Part shown: positions 25,107 through 37,149 of the stretch, piece after piece
Layout of the letters: the number at the start of each line of letters is the position of its first letter
Numbering within the stretch: the first letter of the stretch is position 1
Source of the DNA: Fomitopsis serialis
Taxonomy: Eukaryota > Basidiomycota > Agaricomycetes > Polyporales > Fomitopsidaceae
Direction of reading: 5' to 3'
Length of the DNA: 64,000 bases
NCBI RefSeq assembly: GCF_022376445.1
Contig: NW_025954995.1
Coordinates: 294,021-358,020 of the forward strand
Program-made: the position numbers and the translations under genes
The notes under the pieces: model-generated
Told to the model about the DNA's origin: nothing
What the model saw: only the letters and a program-made list of their open reading frames with translations
Databases searched by the model: none

Positions 25107-25927
25107 CACCGGGGGCAAGACGCGTTGACCGGAGTTCGAACATTATACGGACATCTTCCGACTTATGACATATTTTCCCTCGATGTCATTCCTCAGGACA
25201 TCGCACGACCATGCCATGTTTCTTTAAGATGTTCGGAGAAAGGAACATCGCATGGACAGCACTTCTGTTTGCGTCTCGAACATGCCAAATGCGCATGTCA
25301 TGTTCGGAGAGCAAACATTGTACTGTCACAGGGTATGCTAATAGTGTGACCTCGATTAGGACATGTGTAAACCAATCACAATGTTCGTATGCACAACATT
25401 GTGCCGACATACTATGACCATGAAGCATCATGTTATCATGTTCATGCACTGGACATTTCGAAGTTTTGGAGAGTGAACATTCCAAGGACATGTGTGATCA
25501 TTGAAAGAACATGATTAAGAAGCAATGTTTTTACAATGTTATGACAGATGATGGCTTTCCGAACATTTGAAATGTTTGGCCTACGGACATGCGCAGGAAA
25601 TATATTATGGTCGCGCTATGTTCTCGTGATGTTCCGGGTACGAACATAGCACCTGTTTTTTTAATGTTCTGGTCAGGAACACGCGGAAACCATACCTTGG
25701 GACAATCCGATGTTATCTCTCCGAACATGACACGCACATTCGTCATGTTTGAGCCACGAACAGAGGGGCTGTTGTTGTAATGTTTGGAGGCCAGAACATT
25801 ACACTGGCAGGGACATACCGTATGAGCTAGCTATGTCCTGAGGGATAACACCGTGGGAACATATGTCATAAGTCGGAGGATGTTCGTAGAATGTTCGTAC
25901 AACGACCACCGCGTCTTGCCCCCGGTG
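25107..25927. mobile_element. 821-bp non-autonomous DNA transposon with about 94-bp inverted ends and GAACAT repeats
   Basis: The ends are inverted copies: the first 18 bases, CACCGGGGGCAAGACGCG, are perfectly repeated in reverse at the other end, and similarity goes on for about 94 bases down to C-T-C-A-G-G-A-C-A-T. A 3-bp direct repeat CCT flanks it (25104-25106 and 25928-25930), as expected for a target duplication. Inside I count 19 exact GAACAT or ATGTTC hexamers in both orientations. No transposase is encoded. Three-base duplications with many subterminal motifs are typical of CACTA/EnSpm-type elements, but the terminal bases CACCG are not the classic CACTA, so the superfamily is inference. 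Confidence 0.85.
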
Positions 25928-27298
25928 CCTAACTAGTATCCGTGGAACAGGAATGAATATGTGGTCAAAGCGATTCGAAACGATGGACCGCACAGACCAT
26001 CGCGTACTTACGGCACAGGAGGAGCCTAGACGTCTGTACCAAGCGCTCTGCAGCGTGTGTGGCCTGGAGCGTGAGAGATCCGATTTCAAGCCAGCAAAGC
26101 AGTGCGCCGCCGCTTTCGCTTTGAACAGCCACTGCGATGTTCTTGCTGGCCACGGGAGTCCATTGCGAGGACCATACTTAACAAGTAGAGGCGGGATGCG
26201 ATGCTGTAGAAGGTAATTCTCGCACTATATAGGCATCGGAGTTTACGCAATATGCACTAGGGCGGGTGGAGGAGTGGCTGTGGCCATCCTCAGCCATCGC
26301 ACAAGGAAGGCCCACTCATTGGGAGATAGGTACCAATCATAACACCCTCGACGGGTTGATACGTCGTATGTAAGAAGCTATAACACGTCGGGTGTCGTCC
26401 AATGGTTGGCGTGAGCCCCTGTTATCTCGGTGCGTAAATGCTTGTCCACCCTCTTATACCGACGGCCGACGGAGGCAACCTGGCACAATTCACAATTTAT
26501 ACTCAACCAGTTGATTGTGGCAGGATTGTGACGATTTCAAGGATGTAAACAACCCTCATGAGTCTTCAGTGAAGTTCAAACTTCCATGACTTGACTTACA
26601 ATGTTACGCCGGTATAGCGCATTTCTGTCTGTAAGTTGCGTCGATAGCTGGGACCTGAAAGCACTAACCCCGCCATGACAAGTCTGCACGCTTCGCTCCT
26701 CTTCAGGTGATTTGATATTCACTTGCGCTATACACAATTGGTTGACCGAATGATCTCGCAGAACATCAGGTCATAAGAGTCGCCTGACCACCGAGCGGTC
26801 TTCTAGAATGGATCGTCCACAATGTGTACACCTTCGCCGCTCTAGTTCGTACCGCCATGGCTTTCCATGTCCCAGGAAGATCTTTGAAGCACAAGGTGCA
26901 CGTTTGAACCCTCATTCTCTGCGGCGCATTCGATGTTAACCTCATCCATGTCTTTGCAGACGCAGTCCGCAAACCGCGTCTTTTGAACGATACTTGAGTT
27001 AATTAACTGAGTAAGGGATATCCTCGGTGCTGTATGTCATGTTGTCATTTGCTGGCTCTTCGGCGCGAACGCCCGATTGGCAGGCCGCTCGGCCAGATAT
27101 GTTTTGGTAAGTCCCATATCTGTCTGGGGCGTATCTGGGGGCGTCCTGGATATATGGGAGGCGGTCCACTGTGGGATATGTCCATAATGTGGTATCCTTG
27201 GGTTTGATCCTTGGGTATAAAAGCCTCTCTTACGTGATTTCTTGAACTTCATGTAACTCCCTCCTGGCATCCCAGCACCAATAGGGTATCGACTCAGC
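25928..27298. other. Intergenic upstream of a zinc-finger gene
   Basis: About 1.37 kb. No gene recognised. The last 200 bases carry the promoter of the gene at 27299, with palindrome-like GTCCACTGTGGGATATG and TCCATAATGTGG between 27165 and 27192. Confidence 0.55.
27216..27223 (+). promoter_or_regulatory. TATA box (TATAAAAG) of the zinc-finger gene at 27299
   Basis: A perfect TATAAAAG 83 bases upstream of the ATG, a normal distance in fungi. TCCATAATGTGG lies 24 bases further upstream. Confidence 0.7.
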
Positions 27299-28826
27299 AT
27301 GCAGCGCCCCCTGGCTGCATTGCCAGAGATGTTCGGCTGGGACCCACCTGCGGGTGAATGGACTGCGCAACTCCAATCAAACATACAGGACACCGAAGAT
27401 CTCGACGCGGGTGTCGCAGAGCCATCTGCTGTCAGGTAGGCTCTGCACTCTTAAGCCGCTGTGGACTTGCCTTGATCACTCGTCTGGCTGCGACATCTAG
27501 TGGAGCTGCCGCCGATCAGCTGGACGGTGGATTCGAAATTGGTCTCAACAACAACTTCGGTCAAGACATCGTCACGGAGATGCCATGGGGAAACTCGGCG
27601 TACTATTCGCCAGGATTGTACGTTACCGAACGTTCTTTGCACTCGTTGCGCTTGCTTGACGTAATCGCAGTCTCGAGAGTCCAGTGATGTATGATGGATC
27701 GGCATTCAATATGCGCCTAGATTACGATCAAGGAGGAGTCTCACAGGATCTCCCGCATGATCTGACTACGGCGGGCACTCTACAGTACGTATGTCATTGA
27801 CGATGAGCAAGCGCTATCGAGCTGACTGAATGACAGAGAGGCACTGGTTCCCGCGAATGAGGTCGCGGTTGCTATGGCCGACGGAACACACCAAGCGGGA
27901 CAAGACACGATGGCAGGTCCACTGATCCCTCGACCTACTCCGTAAGTTCTGCGAGACATCATCTGAAGACTTATCTCACCGGCGTATCGAAGTCTGGCCC
28001 GCTGGGGCAACGCTTCTCCATCCGGCGGAGCTTCAGGAAGCAGCAGCACGAACGTGGGGGATTTCTTTATGGTTAATAATACCAGGTAAGTGTCTCGCAC
28101 ACATGCCGAGACTCACGGAAATGAAAGGGGCTGACTATGTTGTACTCCTTAGATCTACTAACGCGCACCCAAGGCCGTCGCAGCACACGGCTCGAACGCG
28201 ACGGTGGGCACCCTATGAGCTGCGGCGGGAATCCACGTCTAGCCTCACAAGGCGGCAACGGGAGCTTGAGTATGTGATGTTGGGAAAACATTTGTGTTGT
28301 TTGCACTGAGCATTGAATTTATAGGGAGGAACGCGATCTTGTTCGGGATGAATTGCTTCGAAGGTCAGAGCAGTTGGCGTTGACGGCGACGGAAACGACG
28401 GATGCGCATGACAACGCTGGAGTCATCGTGTCGCCAAGGAGTACAGGTCATGTCTGTCCTTTCGACGCGGCATGCAATGTCCCCGTTGAGGACTTCAAGC
28501 GGCACTACCGCGAGCTCCACAGCAACATCGAGGTCTCGATCTGTCAATGGCGGTTCTCTCCCACGAGCCCACGTTGCCGCACAGTGCTTAAGAGCTTCGG
28601 GTCCCTCCTGAAGCATCTCAAACAAGTGCATCTGAAAGACATGGCTTGCAAGTGCTCTCGATGTGGCCGCCAACTTTCGCGGTCTGACGCACTCACACGC
28701 CACATGCGGAAGTGTCTGCGATTTGAGGAAGCCGAAGCATCGGGCGATGGAAGCACGGTACTTTATCAGCTGTCCGTGATATTCAGCGCCGTCGAGACTT
28801 ACAACACAATGTTTCAGGTTACTTAG
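27299..28826 (+). CDS. Three-finger member of the C-x4-C / C-x-W / C2HC zinc-finger family
   Basis: Best-resolved family member: seven exons, 27299-27435, 27501-27617, 27671-27784, 27837-27941, 27993-28085, 28153-28269 and 28325-28826, total 1185 nt and give 394 residues with every junction in phase (all introns interrupt a codon after its second base). The N-terminal 220 residues are disordered and polar. The last exon has finger 1 C-P-F-D-A-A-C ... H-Y-R-E-L-H, finger 2 C-Q-W-x(8)-C ... H-L-K-Q-V-H, and finger 3 C-S-R-C-x4-S-R-S-D-x3-R-H ending in Cys. A TATA box lies 83 bases upstream. A 3' intron 28760-28818 is possible and would only shorten the tail. Likely a sequence-specific transcription factor (inference from finger 3). 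Confidence 0.8.
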
Positions 28827-30241
28827 GTGTAGGGTGCCGTCCATACTATCCTCTGCGACGTCTCCCTACGTCAGACGGCAGGTATATTGTTACGATCGGC
28901 GTTGTAAGTTAGAATAGGTCGTGCTTTGTTTTCTATCCCGTTGTGTTTATGCTTTGTATGTGGGAAGATGAAGCGCTCTTCCCGGTTGCTATGAATTGAT
29001 GTATATGCTGTTTCGCTTTCTACCATATATCTCTGCTCCAATCTCGTTCCTTGGTTGTGACGCTAGCATAGGCCGAAGTGACAGACATAAATAGCATGAC
29101 GGTCGAACTACCGACTGTGGCAAGCGAAGCTCATCGCCAAAGTTGCGTTGTTCCTGGCATGTCTTCGTGTGTAGGCCGCCGCTGTAAGTTTCATGATGTT
29201 ACACCGTGTCGTCCGATCCCCGAAGAGGCACGTAATGCACTCGGAAAGATGTCAATTATGGGTCAACACATGATCAGTTCACATTGGATAAAATCACTAC
29301 GGTATCTCAATGGAGTATATAGGCTACTCGCAAGAGGCTGAGACTCGGACGCTCATGGCGCTCGGCGGACTTAGTATCATCGATGCTAAAGGCAATATGC
29401 AGGAACGAACGATAGGACCCCAATCATAGCGCTAGCTAGTGTTGCCCAATGCCCACAATACCGTGACGCAGCAGATTGCCGCAAGGCTGTGCATGTGACT
29501 ATCGTGGTTGGGCGACACTGCAAATCAGTACTAGGTACTACAATAAGTCCTCCGTCCGCCACCGCAGCGACGGAGGCTGCAGTGCTTATCAGAGTTCCTG
29601 TGTAAAATGTCCACTATGTGGACCGAAGGTGACATCTTCGCATCCATAACAAATCCATCCGTGGGTCCGGTGCATACGCTCAGCTGATCGATTCCACGAT
29701 GTGGACCAAGATGTGGACGGTCCATTCACTTCAAGTTCCTCAGGTCCGCTCCATTGTTCACAAGGTGGACGCATTACGGACCGTCTGCCTACGTGCTTGT
29801 GTGGTTTTGGAAGCACCCTCGTTCTGTTCTCCACAATGTGGACCCGTCAAGGGAAAATGGCGCATCGTTGCAACGAAATGGAACTTGAGCCAGTCGTCCC
29901 ATGATGGCTGTGCTGTAGCGACGGAAGAATGTCTGTGGCATGTTGAAGAAGGGTACATAAAGTGAGAACGCACCAAGACCGAGTCCCCAGTTACCCGTCA
30001 CCACTTCCCTCCCCGGTTGGGCCGTCGATTCCACCAGACATGCCTTCGGCAACAGCGGAGCACAACTGGCAAGACATGCCATGCGTGTCAATAAACGGCA
30101 TGCTCGTCCGAGTTCAAATAACGTTTGACACGGAGCAGTCTCGGTAAGCAGACAGTACTACATGCTGGCCGCCATGTTTCATGTCTTCGCAGACCGCAAA
30201 ATCGCGAGCTCACATACGGCGAGGGGTCTGATCCCGAGTCT
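28827..30241. other. Intergenic upstream of a zinc-finger gene, contains palindromes
   Basis: About 1.4 kb with no recognised gene. It contains the palindrome cluster 29609-29843 listed separately. Confidence 0.55.
29609..29843. repeat. Three GTCCAC-N3-GTGGAC-like palindromes
   Basis: GTCCACTATGTGGAC at 29609-29623, TCCACGATGTGGAC at 29693-29706 and TCCACAATGTGGAC at 29830-29843, with an extra half-site GTGGAC at about 29713. Arms are (G)TCCAC/GTGGA(C) around a variable base plus AT. They lie 400-630 bases upstream of the zinc-finger gene at 30242. Confidence 0.8.
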
Positions 30242-30868
30242 ATGGAATCAGCAGCAATCACCGCAGCCGCAGGCCTCGTCGCCCGAATCTTCCATCATTT
30301 CCTTCACAATAGGTATCGTCGCTTGTCCACGTCAATTCCGACCTTGCGCTTAATATAGGATCCCAATCATTAGACTATCCGATTCAACGCAAACTTACCA
30401 TGCTAGGTGTATCGTCTTGGACCGCCCGCCACCAGGAACCGAATTCTATTCTCACCACGGCGTCGCAGAGGGGTATGTCTCCACTACATAGCGGACCTGC
30501 CTGTCCCTGATTGACCAGGTCTGATAGGCCGTCGGATACCGCCATGCTCGATGGATCCGAACACTATCCTTGGGACAATATGTCGTAAGTATCATAGCTC
30601 TCAAATCGGCCATGACGCTCACAGATCGAACAACAGGGACATTGACGGCGATTCAGCGGCAGAGATGTTCGACGGCAGGGAGTGCGCCGACTTTCACGGC
30701 ACAGAATGTACGGCAGAACGGCACATAAGCCAGGCGTGCGGTTTTGGGACTCCCTGCGGCGTACCAATCACCGATGGGTCGCTCGAGGGCCTCAAACGAC
30801 ATCTGTTGGAATACCACAGGGCGGATCTCCCTCGCAGTGCATACAAGGATTCTGGGGCCGATTGCTGA
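30242..30868 (+). CDS. One-finger member of the C-x4-C zinc-finger family
   Basis: Putative small zinc-binding protein. Exons 30242-30312, 30407-30472, 30519-30584 and 30625-30868 join in phase into 148 residues. The C-terminal half contains C-G-F-G-T-P-C followed by H-L-L-E-Y-H, matching finger 1 of the family and closest to the minus-strand gene at 12715. Fingers 2 and 3 are missing; translation stops 18 residues after the last finger-1 histidine. The start is uncertain: upstream frames rich in Gln/Ser/Pro suggest further 5' exons, as in longer relatives. Confidence 0.6.
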
Positions 30869-33762
30869 ACGCATCAAGACGACGATGTGAGTACTGATTC
30901 GAGGGACACGGAAGAGTTCTCGTAGAAGGCAGCGCACCTTGGCGTTACGGTCGCGACGAGTTCGTTCCCCCATCTGCTTCCTCACTCCTCAGCTGTGGGC
31001 CTGCGGATCTTGGCCGCCCACACATTCTTCGATGTCCTGCTTCACGACACGTCGCAAGACGAGATGCACCAGTACGACGACTTGCCATACATATCGACGA
31101 CACATAACCCCCGCTCTATTTCCGCTCTCCGTATGTCTTTCTTCAGCGATATCAGTTATTTGTTGCAGCATACCTTCTGGTCATTGATGTTTGCGATCGG
31201 TTTATGTACACCTATGCCTTCAAAATCGTCAATTGAACCACTGTTAAATGTTGAAATCTCGGCCCTGTGCGTGTTTATGCAAGAACAGCAGTACTGCCAC
31301 CTCATCGTTCCTGACGAACACATACGAGTCGTACGACAACCCTGGGAGTCGGGAATGAGCCAGATTGCGAGTACAGCTCACTGGAAACTTACAGGACTTC
31401 AAGTTGAAGTCCGAAGCTTGAAGCTCGAAGAATGACTCGGACTCCCCAGATCTTCAGCTCATATTGAGTTATTCCAGTCATAGTGGGAAGTCATTTGTTA
31501 GGCAGTGATCGTTCGACATTGGTAACTACATGTTAAGATGTTAGCCTCGCGATAACACAGGTTCAAAGTTTCGGCGTACATGTTCTAGTTGTCGGTCAGT
31601 CTCCTTGGCAGTTAACGGCTCTAGACCTAGCACGTTACGTCATCTACAGAACTGTAATCAGCGACTGAAGTATAAGGAGGATCGTGCCATCAGTTTACCT
31701 TGAGTAGCAGACACCAACTTTTGGTCAAACTTGAATCTGTTGTTGATAAGTAGACTATGTAAGGACAGTCGGAATTGAGTGGAGCGGGGCTTAGCGGGGC
31801 GTTGCACCTATAGGCGCTCGAACATCCCAAGTCGTCGACGTCGATCATGCGAACTTTCAGTCGAGGCTCAGGCGGCCGGCGTCCCTCCTTACCTCACTGG
31901 GCTCGGGGCGCATCATCACAGCAATGCTAGGGCGAATTTACAGAATCAATATGATTCGTCTGATCACTGCTGGCAAACCCGCAAGCGTATTAATGCCTCG
32001 CTGACGTGCATCACCGTGACTGCACCGCGACAGACCGCGACCTGCCACCCGGACTGACCGACTACATCATCGGCTCCTCGAGAATCTGCTGATGGTCGTG
32101 CTCGGTCTGATACGGCAACTTCATGACTACGGGACGGACAACGGAGACAATGCTATGCACTCACTGGTAAGAGATATCTGCGCACCGTGGAACATTTAAG
32201 CTCAAGAGTGCTGTTCACTGACTCGGGGTCTCGCGTTAACTTCATAGAGACGGAAGTGCTGCGGTCGAGCGCCTTCCTTGCATTAGAGCTAGCAACGTGG
32301 TCATGAGTACGAAGGAGCGGGACACTCGATCCTCATCTCGCCATCGCAAGAGGCAAGCTTGGATCGAGTCCGGACCGGAGCACTCGACCGTGACTCACCA
32401 GAGTCGCCACTGGGGTTCATTGCAGACTACCGTTGTCCAACTCTTCCTCCGCTCTGTTGAACGACATACGATTGTGATGTCTTGGCTCAGCGAGATGTCC
32501 TGAGCAGTCAATGCCGTGGAAGGTCAGTCTGAACAGGAGGGGCAGACCTGTCAGGTACGGGATGTCTGCGGATGCAGCAGCGGTGGTCGACCAACAGTCC
32601 CAGGAAATGTCCCCCTATTTATAATTTGTGTAGGACCGTTGAGCGGCAGAAGCCGGTCTAACAGCGGCTTTCCATCGTCAGGGCAAAGACTTGCTTCCGA
32701 GCCTCACCGGTGAGCATTACCACAGCGTCGGCGTCAGGGAATGGGCCACTTACAATGAGTTCCACTATCAGACGCAGAGTTGTACACGTGAGCAGTCGGA
32801 GGTACGTGTACCGTTATACAGCACCTAGATTGGCTTTCCATCCCGACGTTGTGACTCTCATCGACCCGTGACACAGCGTCTGAGCTTGGTGTGGTGATTT
32901 CCAGCTGTGGTCTCGATCATTTCTGCAGATTGGCGATGCAGGTCAGAGCGCCTGGCATACTATTGCTGTTGTTGTTGTTGGCCGAGTCCTACAGAGCGAC
33001 AGCGAACGAGAAGTTGGTACGGCACACAATCGTGCGCCGTCCGCGGCGTGGCGACTAGCAGATGCACAGACCAGCAAGCGCTCCACCTAGTATGCAAGTG
33101 CGCGGCGGTGTCAAGTAGTGGGCTTATTGATCAGTGGATTTGCAAATTTACTCGTCTTGCTCTTAAGTTCACGTCCGTCCGTTAACGTTCAACCCCCCAT
33201 GTCCTTTCCGCAGGTATCTGCCGCTCCCTCCTCCCCAAGCGCGGGTCTTTCCACCCACTATGATCCACGCGGCACGATCGAGACCCTCGACGACGGTGTA
33301 CGCCGTAGCCCTGCACACCGACCACCAAGTCCCGGAAAAGGAGTTTCACTAGCACGGTGTGTACGTTCGGCTCTCTTGGTGTGTATCATACTCAGTCACA
33401 ACTTCAATTCACCGGTGGTTTTCCATACACCCCTTGATGGCTGATGTTAACAGGTCTGACGATTCACCTGCGAACTATCCACGACGCAGGTTATGTGAAC
33501 CCTTGTCATGCATACGGATGGTGGGCTGTGGTGGGAGATTGCATCCCATTCCACATCAATTCCTTATTAACGCTCATTTACATCGCTAGACATGGTGGAC
33601 AGCGAGCCACCATATTTCCATCCGTTTCTCCAGCCCGTTCACCCTCGCAACTTGACCATCTCCTGACCTGGTGGATGATGGCCTGGTGGATGGCGGATCT
33701 TCCTCAACTGCATGTATAAAGCATCAATGGAGTAGTTCCAGGTTACCGATCGTACCTCCACG
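30869..33762. other. Long intergenic stretch, no gene recognised
   Basis: About 2.9 kb. Short frames on both strands, none with motifs or splice-linked partners that I could support. A plus-strand frame from 33199 (starting M-S-F-P-Q) has a composition like family N-termini and could be an upstream exon of the gene at 33763. Confidence 0.45.
33715..33721 (+). promoter_or_regulatory. TATA box (TATAAAG) before the zinc-finger gene at 33763
   Basis: TATAAAG 42 bases upstream of the ATG. The short leader it implies is possible but unusual. Confidence 0.4.
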
Positions 33763-35429
33763 ATGGTATGCTATTACTGTGGCAAGACGGCTGGCGACCC
33801 ATTTCAATGTGCGAGCTGTTACAACAACCCGATGGACCCATCGCGCACTTTAATGTCTTCCTCATCCGAGCGGATCGCTGTTGAAAAAAATGTTGGGCAC
33901 AGGAAGGACGACATGTCGGGTGGCGGGTATGTTTTCATCGACATTGTCTGTGATAGCAGTCTTGCTGAAGTGATCTCTCAGTCTACGTCTCGACATTCCT
34001 TCGTCGAATCAGGCTCCGGCTGACACCGTCGCGAGCTCAATGACACCTAACCGTAATCAGTTGCAGGATACATCCAGTGCTGGAACAGGCGAGGGAGGAT
34101 TGTGAGTCCGTTAACCAATAGCATCACTTTGTCCTAAGATATCCTATTTCAGAGACTATGCCTTCTCGAACTCTTCAACTCATCCAATTCGGCAAAGTAC
34201 GATGCCAACGCAGTAAATTCGTCTATACAATACTTAAGGATATGCAACTGATCATGTCTACTAGGCTGCGTCGCATAGTCACGCCTGTTCGCAGCGCCAC
34301 TGGTTCCGTCTGGGTCACGCATACGGATAATGCGCATGAGCTCGCTCCTCCATACTACTACCCGGTGGTCCCTGCGACCTCTCCTCAGATGAATTACGAG
34401 GAATGGTGCGCGGCAGCAGCTGATTTGAACCCGGTCGCACTGTCAGCAGCAGCTAGTCCGGCGATGATGTCTAGCGTCGCGGACCAGCAAGACGTAGGTC
34501 AGCAAGTCGACAGTCATGTGGGATGGTGTGTAACTTGATACTGCTATATATGTCGGCTACTGACTTCCTCTAGTATCGATCCGGCTTTGATCGCGCAAGA
34601 TAGGGTCGGCGGTGCTAGCTTGGAGCAGGCGAACTGCTCATCCAGCTACGGGGACCGGTGCGTCTTAGTCTTGGACTATCGCCGTCTCGATGTTCACGTC
34701 GGTCCCGCAGGCCATTGCCACACGTTGGTGCGCCTTCTTCCCCCGTCGTAATCGAGTCGGCAAGCGCAAATCCACTGTTTAACGCCACGCGTTCGCTGCC
34801 TATCTCTTCTGTGGGAGGTGTCCGGCCAAAACCTTCTCGAGGAACGTGTCATTTTGGGGAGAAATGTGGAAAACCTCTACATGATTGCAGCACTCGCGGC
34901 GTGAAGGAACATTTCCTCCTGTTCCACAAACACGAGTTGGAGTACTACACCTACGAAGGCAAGGAGGTAGTGGACTGTCCTTGGTACGAAGAAGGGAAAC
35001 CATGCGCCCAAACACTTGCGCGGGACGGTTTGTACAAGCATATCGCCACCCGCCATCTGCGCAGTGCTGAAAGTTCTTGCCCTTACTGCCGCAACAAGAT
35101 CTCTCGCAGCGACGCGATGTTGCGCCATTTCAGGCGAGACTGCAAACTCATACCCGCTGACATCAAGCACAAAGAGGAGGAAGATTGTGAGCATACTTCA
35201 TTTCGTCCACCGATCGCCGTTGCTGACCTCCTTTGCAGACAAAGACCGCCAGGGGCGCCGGGCGGGTGCTAAGCTGAGATCACAGTGCTCTATGCGCCTA
35301 GCTTACGGCTACAGATGCTATCGGACAAGGAAGCGGGTTTCCTATGTCGAACAGGAGCGGGGTGATGTAGCGCGTCATCATGATCCAGCAACAGGAATTG
35401 ACACGAGTGGGTTGTCTCGATCTCTGTAA
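33763..35429 (+). CDS. Three-finger member of the zinc-finger family with an N-terminal zinc-ribbon-like motif
   Basis: Plus-strand multi-exon gene. Exon 1 (33763 onward) encodes C-Y-Y-C-x9-C-A-S-C, a four-cysteine knuckle not seen in the other members. Middle exons at about 34061-34131, 34192-34199 and 34265-34530 are splice-linked; the first donor could not be fixed. The main exon (from about 34723 to 35186) carries finger 1 C-H-F-G-E-K-C ... H-F-L-L-F-H, finger 2 C-P-W-x(6)-C ... H-I-A-T-R-H and finger 3 C-P-Y-C-x4-S-R-S-D-x3-R-H ending in Cys. A last exon 35239-35429 adds a basic tail. If the 35187 donor is not used the frame stops at 35272 instead. Likely DNA-binding; targets unknown. 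Confidence 0.68.
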
Positions 35430-36084
35430 TTGTAGTCCTGTCGCATTACTACGAGTACTACCTGCGGTCGGGATTTGCGTCAGGTTGTACACTGGGTTCC
35501 ATACAATGCTTTGCATGTACGGTCAATCTGCTTTAATGAATGTACTGCCTGCGTCCAACATATCCTATGGGTGCGTGCGGTTACTGGTAAGCTATACTTA
35601 TAAGGAGAAGAGCGCGGTTGGAGCACTGTTCTGAGGCACTGCAGCTGTCGGAGTGCAGGCTGCCCATGCCAGTGCTGAACATGTATGGCTGCTCAGCTCA
35701 CGATTGGCGACAGGCTTCGGCGGGGCTCACTGGTGCCTGTCCACGCCTAATGACCTAGCTACTAGAGTAAACGTTGAGCTATCAATGGAGGTACCTTCAA
35801 TGCTTCGGACCATGGTCTAACAGGGCCATCTGATATGGGAGTTACTTGAACGTTCGTCCGTTCAAATCACAGGATGGTAGATCAAAAACTACTAGATCTC
35901 CATACTCTCTCAACCAACAAACCATGAACGCCACACACTACGAAGCTGCAGTAGCCTCGAATGTCTAGTAGAAATTCGCCCCAATATAGGCGGCGCAAGA
36001 TCCATCTAGGTCTGCCGGTGAGACCTGTGAGAGCGAGTCCGCCGCGTCGACCCAACGAGACGCCACCGCCGTGGGTTCACGCTT
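35430..36084. other. Intergenic between convergent genes, no gene recognised
   Basis: 655 bases between the zinc-finger gene (plus) and the F-box gene (minus). Nothing supported. Confidence 0.55.
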
Positions 36085-37149
36085 TCATGTTCCTTGGCAA
36101 ATGGTATCCAAACTGCCCCAAGGGGTTTCAGCGACGGCAGACCACATCTCCCTGGCATTGTGATGCGCACCTACGTCCATGAACTCAAGGAGATTGTCGC
36201 GGAGCCCGGGCATCCGCAGAACGCGGATGAGGCGTATATCTTGAGAGTGTTTGCATGCCTCTGCAGGAGCGGAGGAAGCACCTGAAGTCAAAACGTGCAT
36301 CTCGGACTGGCTGCAGTCCACGATGGACACTTCCTGTGGAGCGAGATGATGCATGCTCTGGCACCGTGAACACCATTCTAGGACGCCCAACAGAAGTTGG
36401 CTCTGTAAGCCGACGAGGTGCAGTGCGCGTAGATGCGGTAGAGGACAACCGCGATTACGTTCAGGCCAATGGTGACCGGAAACCTGCGGTGAATGGATCA
36501 AGTGTCCGCGGATCAGCGTTAGGTGAGACAGGTTCGGAAACGCACAAAGAAGGCGTAGCAGGTCATGTAGGTTGTATAGCTCGAAGTCGGACAACTCCAC
36601 ATGAGTGACCGTTCGCGATTGCCGCAGAAACCTTGGGAAACTGGGATGGATCGGAGGACGCAAACATTTTTGGAAACAGATGGCGTCTAGACTGTGAAGG
36701 CGGTTCCCAAAGAGAAGAGGCACGGTATGCGCAAAGCGCTCCTTGTCGTCACCGCCGATGATTGTCAACTCGCGCGTACGAGACAGCTCGTCCTGTACAT
36801 GCGAATCATGACGGGCCAGAGAGGCGAGGATGCAACAGGCACGAGCACTTTCAATTGTTATCTTGACGTAGAGGACCGCCTGGCTATGAGGATACCATGC
36901 ATGAGAGACAGCTGAGCAAGCAGCAAGGGTGACCATATCGCCTTGCAAGTCATCAATGAAGTGCTCGATGAGCTCCACCGGCACCCTGTCTGATATTTTA
37001 CGGGGAAGTGGCGAGACGGATTCGACATGGCTACCGAGAGGTCGCTGCAGAATTGCCTGATCGGAGGGTACGCCGACCAGCACACTGGGATCTACGAGAC
37101 CCGGAGCTGTCTCGCCGTACGTGTTGACCTGGTTCCGGCGGTGGCACAT
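36085..37149 (-). CDS. F-box protein, basidiomycete type
   Basis: Intronless frame of 354 residues from ATG 37149 to stop 36085. The F-box lies near residues 50-95: R-V-P-V-E-L-I-E-H-F-I-D-D-L, then A-A-C-S-A-V-S-H-A-W. The rest has leucine-rich segments such as L-R-A-L-H-L-V-G-L and F-P-N-L-S-H-L-T-L typical of the large, fast-evolving F-box families of Agaricomycetes. It would recruit a substrate to an SCF ubiquitin ligase; the substrate cannot be predicted. The open frame also runs upstream to 37197, but that extension has no ATG. Length is a little shorter than usual (400-550), so the C-terminus may be truncated. Confidence 0.82.
   Translation of the reverse strand: MCHRRNQVNTYGETAPGLVDPSVLVGVPSDQAILQRPLGSHVESVSPLPRKISDRVPVELIEHFIDDLQGDMVTLAACSAVSHAWYPHSQAVLYVKITIESARACCILASLARHDSHVQDELSRTRELTIIGGDDKERFAHTVPLLFGNRLHSLDAICFQKCLRPPIHPSFPRFLRQSRTVTHVELSDFELYNLHDLLRLLCAFPNLSHLTLIRGHLIHSPQVSGHHWPERNRGCPLPHLRALHLVGLQSQLLLGVLEWCSRCQSMHHLAPQEVSIVDCSQSEMHVLTSGASSAPAEACKHSQDIRLIRVLRMPGLRDNLLEFMDVGAHHNAREMWSAVAETPWGSLDTICQGT

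Noticed and set aside
33199..33444. Plus-strand frame starting M-S-F-P-Q as a separate gene
   Set aside because: Its composition fits a 5' exon of the zinc-finger gene at 33763, but I could not make the junction phases agree, so it is only mentioned.
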